Part shown: one piece after another, positions 8,570-13,878 of the stretch
How the letters are laid out: each line of letters begins with the position of its first letter
Numbering within the stretch: position 1 is the first letter of the stretch
From: an uncultured Clostridia bacterium
GTDB lineage: Bacteria; Bacillota; Clostridia; Christensenellales; CAG-314
Direction of reading: 5' to 3'
Length of the DNA stretch: 13,878 bases
Assembly (NCBI GenBank): GCA_934281515.1
Contig: CAKQXG010000044.1
Location: forward strand, 1-13,878
Program-made: the position numbers and the translations under genes
The notes under the pieces: generated by a model
What the model saw: only the letters and a program-made list of their open reading frames with translations
Told to the model about the DNA's origin: nothing
Databases searched by the model: none

Positions 8570-8576
8570 AAACCTG

Positions 8577-9617
8577 TCAGACAAGCTCTGCAAGCAAGTC
8601 ATCGACAGAAAACCTACAACAACAAACCGTTTCGTCGCATGCGCCGTAATACAAACGCACTTCTCGGCCGTCAACCGCACAACCGCACGAAAACACAACG
8701 TTTGGCATAAATCCGTCCTTTTCATAAGAAGCGTCGGGACTTAGTATCGGTTTGTCCGTACGAGCGAGTATTACCGACGGATCGTCCTTGTCCAACAACA
8801 TGGCACCCAGTACATAAGTGTTGTTTCGATCGGCCCCGTGATAAATTTCTACCCAGCCCTTTTCCGTCAAGAAAGGAACGCAACTTGCGCCTATGCGAGC
8901 CGAATCGAAACTGTCTGCACGCAAAGAAGCAAAACGCTTGTGCTTGCCCCAACCGATCAAATCGGTCGAGCGAGATATCCATACGGTAGGTTTGCCGAAG
9001 TATGCCGATTCGGGACGACTTAAAGCAACGTACTCTCCGTTTATCTTTTGCGGAAAAATAACGACGTCTTTGTTGTCCGGCATAAAGGCTACGCCCAACT
9101 TTTGAACCGACGAAAAATCTTGCGTTACAGCAAGCATCGTGCAAATGCCGTCATCGCTTACGCCGCTGTAATTTATATAGTAGTCGTTGCCTATTTGCGT
9201 AATGCGCGCGTCTTCTACCCCAAACGTTTCGTAATCGTTGTCGCCCACTATAAACGGCGTTTGCCGTACAGTGAAGTTTACTCCGTCGTCACTGAAACAA
9301 ACTGCCAGATACGAAAGGGTAGTCAAGTACACTTTCCCGTCTTGTTTTACCAATCTGGCGTCGGAAAAATCGCAAGACGGATCGTTTTTGCTAAAATACT
9401 TTTTATCAAACGAGCCTGTCGCCGTATTGTACACAGGCACACCCACGCAATTTTCACGCGGGGCGGCAGCCACTGCCACTCTGACCAACAAAACCGTTTG
9501 GTTGTTGTACGTCGCCACACCGGGGTTAAAAGCCAAAACGACTTTAAGTCCGCTGTCGCACGGGACAAAATCACTTGCCGTAAGCACGGGGTTGGCCCGA
9601 TATCTTTCTACTTTCAC
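8577..9617 (-). CDS. GH130 family beta-mannoside phosphorylase or mannosidase, cytoplasmic
   Basis: 346 residues without signal peptide or membrane helix, the usual length for GH130 five-bladed propeller enzymes. Visible family landmarks are NPGVATYNNQTVLLVRV (31-47), FGVEDARIT (132-140; Asp136 is the likely general acid), DNKDVVIFPQKINGEYVAL (181-199), WISRSTDLIGWG, IGASCVPFLTEKGWVEIYHG and GFMPNVVFSCG. GH130 members phosphorolyse Man-beta-1,4-Glc, Man-beta-1,4-GlcNAc, beta-1,4-mannooligosaccharides or beta-1,2-mannosides to mannose 1-phosphate; some are hydrolases. The NKDVVIFP pattern reminds me of the beta-1,2-mannoside group, but I cannot fix the subfamily. Oddities are ALSRP where I recall ALHRP as usual, and a VCCC cluster near the C-terminus (331-334). 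The start is GTG, directly abutting the TAG of the regulator gene, with AGGAG 8 nt upstream. Gene order suggests it processes what the ABC transporter imports. Confidence 0.9.
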   Translation of the reverse strand: MKVERYRANPVLTASDFVPCDSGLKVVLAFNPGVATYNNQTVLLVRVAVAAAPRENCVGVPVYNTATGSFDKKYFSKNDPSCDFSDARLVKQDGKVYLTTLSYLAVCFSDDGVNFTVRQTPFIVGDNDYETFGVEDARITQIGNDYYINYSGVSDDGICTMLAVTQDFSSVQKLGVAFMPDNKDVVIFPQKINGEYVALSRPESAYFGKPTVWISRSTDLIGWGKHKRFASLRADSFDSARIGASCVPFLTEKGWVEIYHGADRNNTYVLGAMLLDKDDPSVILARTDKPILSPDASYEKDGFMPNVVFSCGCAVDGREVRLYYGACDETVCCCRFSVDDLLAELV

Positions 9618-10493
9618 CTAACAAACTCCTTTTTTGCACTGCAATCGGTATTCACGCGGGGAAACGCCGCACAAACGCTTAAATGACTTGTTAAAGCTTG
9701 CAACGTCTTCGAACCCGTAATACTTGGCAATCGTTTTTACCGTCAGATCCGTGCGTAACAACATAAGCTTCGCCTGGTCTATTTTCAGCATCATCTGAAA
9801 CTTTTTCGGCGATATGTTAAGATGTTTTTTGAATACCGAATACAGATAACTTTCAGAGACGCACACGGCAGAAGAAATTTCTGCAACCGACAAAATGCGT
9901 TTTTCATTTGCTTTCATTATTTCCGCAACCTGGTTCACTATATGGTTGCCGTAGGTCGGTTTGGTTGCCGCACGCCCGAAGGAGAACTCGGGAGTGTCAT
10001 CATAGCAAGTGCGTATTACCTGACACAGCAGTTCGGTAATCAAAGCCTCCATCATTTGCCAGTATCCTAAACGCTTTGCATCCATTTCGGAAAACATTCT
10101 CGTTATGGTTTCTTTAAGTTCCTGCGGACAATCCTGTATTATTTGTTGCGACTTGTTTTGCGTTATGTAAGCCGTTTTTCCGTCGTTGCGATAAAAAGAG
10201 CCTTTTATGTAGTAAAACGACACGAAGTCGCTATCCGAAAACTCCTCGTGTTGTTGCGATGGCTGTACGAAATAGAATCCGCCCTTTTCCACCGTAAACT
10301 CTTCGCCGTCGATTCGAGTTTTTATCGAACCTTCTAGTACATACACAAACTCGAATTCTTCGTGAATGTGCGGTTTGTAGTAGTAGCCGTTTTCGCTGTC
10401 TTGCCGCCCTATGTTGTAAAACTTACTGACAACGTCTATCGACTTGGTAATTACGTTTTCTCTAAAAACGATGTTTTGCGTTTTGTTAGGCAT
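9618..10493 (-). CDS. AraC-family transcriptional regulator with N-terminal cupin sensor domain
   Basis: 291 residues, the normal length for this type. The N-terminal half is a cupin-like ligand pocket: YKPHIHEEFEFVYVLEG at 39-55, then the GGFYFVQPSQQHEE turn at 71-84. The C-terminal third is the double helix-turn-helix: helix pair one at about 201-222 (LSVAEISSAVCVSESYLYSV) and pair two at about 251-274, followed by the classic GFEDVASFNKSFKRLCGVSP signature at 260-279. Such regulators bind a sugar through the cupin and usually activate neighbouring uptake and hydrolase genes. The gene overlaps the DUF624-like gene by 8 nt and is followed without a gap by the GH130 gene, so it is transcribed with its probable targets. 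GGAG at 10501-10504 lies 7 nt before the ATG. The inducer is unknown; a mannoside is the natural guess. Confidence 0.94.
   Translation of the reverse strand: MPNKTQNIVFRENVITKSIDVVSKFYNIGRQDSENGYYYKPHIHEEFEFVYVLEGSIKTRIDGEEFTVEKGGFYFVQPSQQHEEFSDSDFVSFYYIKGSFYRNDGKTAYITQNKSQQIIQDCPQELKETITRMFSEMDAKRLGYWQMMEALITELLCQVIRTCYDDTPEFSFGRAATKPTYGNHIVNQVAEIMKANEKRILSVAEISSAVCVSESYLYSVFKKHLNISPKKFQMMLKIDQAKLMLLRTDLTVKTIAKYYGFEDVASFNKSFKRLCGVSPREYRLQCKKGVC
9626..9630 (-). promoter_or_regulatory. Ribosome-binding site supporting the GTG start of the GH130 gene
   Basis: AGGAG on the minus strand lies 8 nt before the GTG at 9615-9617, inside the end of the AraC-type gene. It supports this GTG, which also gives a normal GH130 N-terminus (KVERYRANPVLT). 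Confidence 0.65.
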
Positions 10494-11361
10494 TTGCTCC
10501 CTCCGCCGTTACGGCATCGCTGTCGCTTTGCAGTCCTTCGCGATACAGCGACGGGTACTGCGTTTTGTTTATGTACTTGTCAAACGCAGAAAAAGCATTC
10601 AAAACGATTATCAACGTCGAGCATCCTATACCTATAGCAAGATTTACTATTACGCACAGAGTTACGCCCAACACAGACGGAAGGAAAACAACCAACCACA
10701 CCGTTATCGTAGACAACGCCAAAGCAAGCGCATTTTGCGGAAAACGCACAAAAGTAAGAGCGGTTGCGTTTAGCAGTAAAGCTTTTAACGATTGTTTATA
10801 AAACACGTTCAGCACGAAACAGTACGAAACAAAAATGCTTACTACCGCAAGCGCAAGTGCGCCGACAACGTTCCACCACCATTCCGTTCCGAAAAACAAA
10901 TCGCTGCACAATACCGCACAAACGGCAGAGGCATACAATGCTCCCGTAACAAAGGATCCCCAAAAATGTTGTTTTACTCCACGCCAAAAACATTGCGACA
11001 CAAATACGATTTGTCGCTTTGCGTACATTTTTATACATTGAGCGCATCCACCCAGCCCCACAAACGCCACTGCGGTCAGAGGAATGTACACAAGTCCGTT
11101 GAATAACATTTGCCCTTTCAATTGCGTTGCCAACTCTACTTTTTGAGCATAATCCGTTAGACTAAGCAATTTTGCATACAGTGTGCTGTTTGCCATTGTA
11201 GACCAGTACATCCACACGACCAACGGTACGGCAAACAAGGACGTCAGCGTGCTTAGCAATGCCAACGAACGCCAGTTAAACCTCAATATGTAGCCAAACT
11301 GTCCCAATCTGCTGTTGGGCAACGGCGTTTCTTTGTCGGAATACTTAAACAAATTAAACAC
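10486..11361 (-). CDS. DUF624/YesL-like polytopic membrane protein
   Basis: 291 residues with about six hydrophobic helices (roughly 31-53, 86-108, 133-155, 162-187, 203-228 and 230-256) and a short charged C-terminal tail containing NKTQYPSLYREGL. The segment QCFWRGVKQHFWGSF (123-137) matches the conserved 'DFWRGVKQNF' region of DUF624 proteins such as Bacillus YesL, which are typically about 200-220 residues, so this one is longer. YesL-like proteins are encoded beside sugar ABC transporters and AraC regulators in Bacillota; their biochemical role is not established. The start is GTG: an in-frame TAA lies only four codons upstream and no in-frame ATG is available. AAGG lies about 12 nt upstream, a poor spacing. 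A nearby out-of-frame ATG would give only five codons. It starts 27 nt after the RCC1 gene and overlaps the regulator gene by 8 nt. Confidence 0.6.
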   Translation of the reverse strand: MFNLFKYSDKETPLPNSRLGQFGYILRFNWRSLALLSTLTSLFAVPLVVWMYWSTMANSTLYAKLLSLTDYAQKVELATQLKGQMLFNGLVYIPLTAVAFVGLGGCAQCIKMYAKRQIVFVSQCFWRGVKQHFWGSFVTGALYASAVCAVLCSDLFFGTEWWWNVVGALALAVVSIFVSYCFVLNVFYKQSLKALLLNATALTFVRFPQNALALALSTITVWLVVFLPSVLGVTLCVIVNLAIGIGCSTLIIVLNAFSAFDKYINKTQYPSLYREGLQSDSDAVTAEGANA

Positions 11362-11388
11362 TTTGTCGCATTACCTTTTTCTTTGTTT

Positions 11389-12834
11389 TTAGTCCTTCTG
11401 CTTTTGTTTTGTTTTTTTACGTTTTATTTCGGCAACGATAATGTAAGCAATCATTGTTGCGGCAACCAGGCACAGAAAAACTATCGGCCATGTCATATAA
11501 TCCTTTTCGACAAAAACACCGTCATACTGCTTTACTCTGAACAAAGTGCTTTGTACGGGAACGGTCGAATTTGCCATGTTACCCGAGCACAGCTGTGCAA
11601 ACCCGTTATCGCCCATACTCCAGGTTTTGTCGGAAGAGTCCACCACAAACACTCGCGCAGAGCAACCGCCGACAAAATCTTTCAAAATCGGTTCTGCTTT
11701 TTTAGTAGTGTCGACAGGCAATGCGTCCAATTCCGCCTCGCTTGCGCCTGCCGCCTTTTTTTCCTGCAAGTTTATCGGGGCGTAAAACTGCACTTTCGTA
11801 GCTATCGTCACGGGGTTTCCGCCCGTATCGAATCCGCAGTTGTTGTTGCGATTTACGCCGAAGGCAAACAGTTTACCTTCGGAAGAGATTATGTAGTTAG
11901 TTGTGCCGCAACACAAAATCTTTTTTGCGACAATGTCTACCGACGCATCGTCTTGTTTGAAATCAACGATTTGTTGCGGAACGGCATATCTGTTTTCCTG
12001 CCCTGCGGCAATCTGACCGCTTTTGTTGTCGCCCCAAACGTAAACCTTGCCGCTTTGCGTAAGAGCCATAGCGTTGCTGCCGCTCGCAGATATTTCCGTT
12101 ACTTTTTCGTCAATATCGCACTTGTAGGCAACGCTGTCTTTGGGACTCTTGTCTACTTCGTCACCCGCGCCGAGTTCGCCGTAGTAGTTATCGCCGAAAG
12201 CATACACTTCGCCGTTGTCGGTAAGAACATACGAAGTATACTCGGCCGCCGCTATTTGCACTATCTTTTTGTCTACTGCCGCAACCTTGCAAAATGACCG
12301 CTGTACGCTGTCTTTTGCGTATTGCGAAGGTACGCCCAATTGACCGTATTCGTTGTTTCCTGCCGCATAGACCGTTCCGTCGTCGGACAAAAGTAACGTA
12401 TGTCGTTTGCCGCACGCAACTGCTGTCGGCGTAAAAGCTACGTCCACCTGCGTGGGTTTAGAAACACTTTCGCAAACATTGCCCAAGCCGAGTTGTCCGC
12501 TGACGTTTTTTCCCCAAGCAAACAATTGTCGATTGCAAACGGCAAAAGCAAAAGATTCTTCTCCTGCCGCAACAATAGTTACGTTGTCCGCTACAAATTG
12601 CGGGTCTATATGAGAAACGTCCGACCCTACGCCCAGACAGCCATATGCGTTGTCACCTACGGAGTAAAGTTTTCCGCCTGCATTTACGTACAAAGAGAAT
12701 CCGCCGGATCCTGCGTATTTTGCCACCGAAAAATCTTCAATCTCCCCCAGAGCGACATACGAAAACGCAAAAGACAAACACAACGTCAGCACGAGAATGA
12801 TTATTAAGTTACTTGTTTTTTGCAAGGTATTCAT
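11389..12834 (-). CDS. Membrane-anchored extracellular RCC1-type seven-bladed beta-propeller protein
   Basis: 481 residues. Residues about 8-30 form a signal peptide, and a single C-terminal helix (about 449-468) is followed by the basic tail KRKKTKQKQKD, so the bulk should be outside the cell with a type I topology. Between them are seven RCC1 repeat cores, each a 'G.xYxxGxNxxGQLG' motif: 53-71, 101-118, 152-168, 207-224, 261-278, 319-336 and 401-418, enough for a closed propeller. A charged, Ala/Glu-rich insertion (about 352-390) separates blades six and seven. Bacterial RCC1 proteins mostly have unknown roles; propellers generally bind proteins or glycans. Its place between a sugar-binding protein and a DUF624 gene suggests a link to glycan capture or sensing, which is inference. 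Its ATG lies inside the previous gene (26-nt overlap) with no clear Shine-Dalgarno, so coupled translation is likely. Confidence 0.9.
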   Translation of the reverse strand: MNTLQKTSNLIIILVLTLCLSFAFSYVALGEIEDFSVAKYAGSGGFSLYVNAGGKLYSVGDNAYGCLGVGSDVSHIDPQFVADNVTIVAAGEESFAFAVCNRQLFAWGKNVSGQLGLGNVCESVSKPTQVDVAFTPTAVACGKRHTLLLSDDGTVYAAGNNEYGQLGVPSQYAKDSVQRSFCKVAAVDKKIVQIAAAEYTSYVLTDNGEVYAFGDNYYGELGAGDEVDKSPKDSVAYKCDIDEKVTEISASGSNAMALTQSGKVYVWGDNKSGQIAAGQENRYAVPQQIVDFKQDDASVDIVAKKILCCGTTNYIISSEGKLFAFGVNRNNNCGFDTGGNPVTIATKVQFYAPINLQEKKAAGASEAELDALPVDTTKKAEPILKDFVGGCSARVFVVDSSDKTWSMGDNGFAQLCSGNMANSTVPVQSTLFRVKQYDGVFVEKDYMTWPIVFLCLVAATMIAYIIVAEIKRKKTKQKQKD

Positions 12835-13878
12835 TGAATTGAAGTAATAGATCCTTTTGAATTTCCGTAAGGGCTTTTTGCAATGCCGTATCGCTACGCA
12901 AACTGTTTATGTAACCGCTATAAGACGAAACGGGATCTTTAGTCATGCCTAGTTCGTAAGCAACCAGATTGGATTTCATCGAAGCGATGCTCGGATTGTC
13001 CAACGCAGTCGAAACGCTTGAACTTCTGCCTACGGTAGAGAACAAAAAGTCGGAGTACAGTTGCGGAGAGTATCTCTCGGGACTGTACATATAATGGCTG
13101 TATTCCAACACTTTTGCGTCGCTTGCGTAAGGCAATCTTATGTAGGTCGGATTCCATGTAAGCAAATATGCCGTAAACGTGTAGGGCTGTTTGCCGACAG
13201 TAGACACCGTGCCTTGTATAACGTTGCCGTTTTCGTCCTTTGCTTCGTCCCAATGCTCACCCTTGATGCCGTATTGGAACAGGTCGTGATTCTCTTGAGA
13301 AGAGAACAACCAGTCAAAGAATTTCATTATCTTGGGGACTTTTTCGGCAGGAACGTTTTTGGGAATGGCCAAGAAGTTCCATGCGCGATAGTCGGTTGCC
13401 TGCACGCCCTCTTTCTTGTTGCGAATATCGGCGTCCTGCACGAAGATTTCTAATTCTGCGGAAGGTTCGGCCTTTTTTACCGCTTCTTCGTATTCGTTGA
13501 AGTTGCCTATGCTTTGCAACACCGACGCCGCCATACCCAACTTAAACTTGTTGTTAGACTCCGTTTCGTTGCTTACGTCGCCCATCATTCCGTCAACGTT
13601 CCAACGACGGACAATCTCGTAGTTTTGTTGCCAGGAAGTGTCCTCGGTTTGGAATCCCGAAGGAAATGCGCTTTTACCGTTAGGCGCGGAAGGATTAAGG
13701 TTGGTTACGTTTGCCGCAACCGCTTCGCCGGAACGTTCGTCTATGTACACTTCGCCTTCAAGCAAGCCGGAATTGATGGATATTTCGGTCTTGATACCGT
13801 TTTTGTAGTAATCGGAAGGCAACACGTTTGCCGGTTCGCGACGAGAAATTATTTCGTAAGCGCTGTACTGACCGTCCT
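12809..13878 (-). CDS. ABC transporter extracellular sugar-binding protein (LplA/DUF3502-like), 5' end outside window
   Basis: The open frame reaches the window edge, so only the C-terminal 355 residues are visible; signal peptide and N-terminal lobe are missing. Diagnostic segments are a WNFLAIPKNVPAEKVPKIMKF stretch, then FDWLFSSQENHDLFQYGIKG and EHWD, which is the typical hinge and C-lobe region of family 1 lipoprotein solute-binding proteins of the LplA/YtcQ type, and a C-terminal stretch ending QKDLLLQFNEYLAKNK. Such proteins capture oligosaccharides and deliver them to two MalF/MalG-type permeases. These permeases are not in the window and would be expected upstream, beyond 13878. The substrate cannot be read from the sequence; the neighbouring GH125 and GH130 genes point to a mannoside. 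The next gene starts 26 nt before this one ends. Confidence 0.9.
   Translation of the reverse strand, partial: DGQYSAYEIISRREPANVLPSDYYKNGIKTEISINSGLLEGEVYIDERSGEAVAANVTNLNPSAPNGKSAFPSGFQTEDTSWQQNYEIVRRWNVDGMMGDVSNETESNNKFKLGMAASVLQSIGNFNEYEEAVKKAEPSAELEIFVQDADIRNKKEGVQATDYRAWNFLAIPKNVPAEKVPKIMKFFDWLFSSQENHDLFQYGIKGEHWDEAKDENGNVIQGTVSTVGKQPYTFTAYLLTWNPTYIRLPYASDAKVLEYSHYMYSPERYSPQLYSDFLFSTVGRSSSVSTALDNPSIASMKSNLVAYELGMTKDPVSSYSGYINSLRSDTALQKALTEIQKDLLLQFNEYLAKNK

Larger units (their letters stand above)
8400..8576 (-). other. Intergenic gap between the GH130 gene and the surface-protein block; possible promoter/operator region
   Basis: This is the only sizeable gap in the window. Read on the minus strand it contains, in order, an inverted repeat with 8-bp arms just after the GH130 stop, a TTGACA hexamer at 8522-8527, an imperfect 26-nt inverted repeat (8504-8529), a 21-nt inverted repeat with TGTAA/TTACA ends (8479-8499), an A/T-rich run, a small TCCGT/ACGGA hairpin (8423-8439) and a strong Shine-Dalgarno. 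I see no terminator with a U-tract and no convincing -10 box at 16-18 nt from TTGACA. It may carry a second promoter for the surface genes, but read-through from the first block is equally possible. Confidence 0.45.

Noticed and set aside
9048..9686. Plus-strand open frame of 212 codons opposite the GH130 gene
   Set aside because: Fully overlapped by GH130 and the end of the AraC gene, both well supported by conserved motifs.
11383..12297. Plus-strand open frame of 304 codons opposite the RCC1 gene
   Set aside because: The minus-strand frame has seven clear RCC1 repeats; the antisense product is low-complexity in composition with no domain and no start signal.
1..13878. tRNA, rRNA or riboswitch in the window
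   Set aside because: Almost all sequence is coding; the one 177-nt gap shows no cloverleaf or riboswitch core that I can recognise.

Overview
The window looks like part of a carbohydrate-utilisation locus from a Gram-positive bacterium, most likely an uncultured gut-type member of the Bacillota (Clostridia). The reasons are an LplA/DUF3502-like ABC solute-binding protein, a DUF624/YesL-like membrane protein, a cupin-AraC regulator, AGGAGG ribosome-binding sites, lipoprotein signals on the large surface proteins, and no SusC/SusD pair. Base composition looks intermediate by eye. The taxon is inference; no rRNA or taxonomic marker is present. All eight genes lie on the minus strand, so transcription runs from high to low coordinates.

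In transcription order, the first block (13878 to 8577) is a tight series: (1) the 3' part of a sugar ABC solute-binding protein, cut by the window edge; (2) a membrane-anchored seven-blade RCC1 beta-propeller protein whose start overlaps the previous gene by 26 nt; (3) a six-helix DUF624/YesL-like membrane protein; (4) an AraC-family regulator overlapping gene 3 by 8 nt; (5) a cytoplasmic GH130 mannoside phosphorylase/hydrolase whose GTG start abuts the regulator's stop codon. A 177-nt gap (8400-8576) follows. It has several inverted repeats and a perfect TTGACA, and is the only obvious place for a second promoter.

The second block (8399 to 1) holds surface proteins: (6) a 1723-residue lipoprotein with no catalytic domain, built from about eleven CBM_X2-like beta-sandwiches, three cadherin-like domains and two C-terminal lectin-like modules; (7) an 802-residue lipoprotein with two more of those lectin-like modules and a C-terminal GH125 exo-alpha-1,6-mannosidase; (8) the N-terminal 270 residues of a secreted protein starting with tandem F5/8 type C (discoidin/CBM32) domains, cut by the other window edge.

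A working model, which is inference from the families: surface proteins bind a mannose-containing glycan, GH125 trims alpha-1,6-linked mannose outside the cell, the ABC transporter imports the remaining mannoside (its permeases would be upstream, outside the window), and GH130 cleaves the beta-mannosyl bond inside. Host or dietary N-glycan (ending at Man-beta-1,4-GlcNAc) is one good candidate; fungal mannan or beta-1,2-mannosides are others. The RCC1 propeller and the giant non-catalytic lipoprotein are the parts with no established role in such systems.
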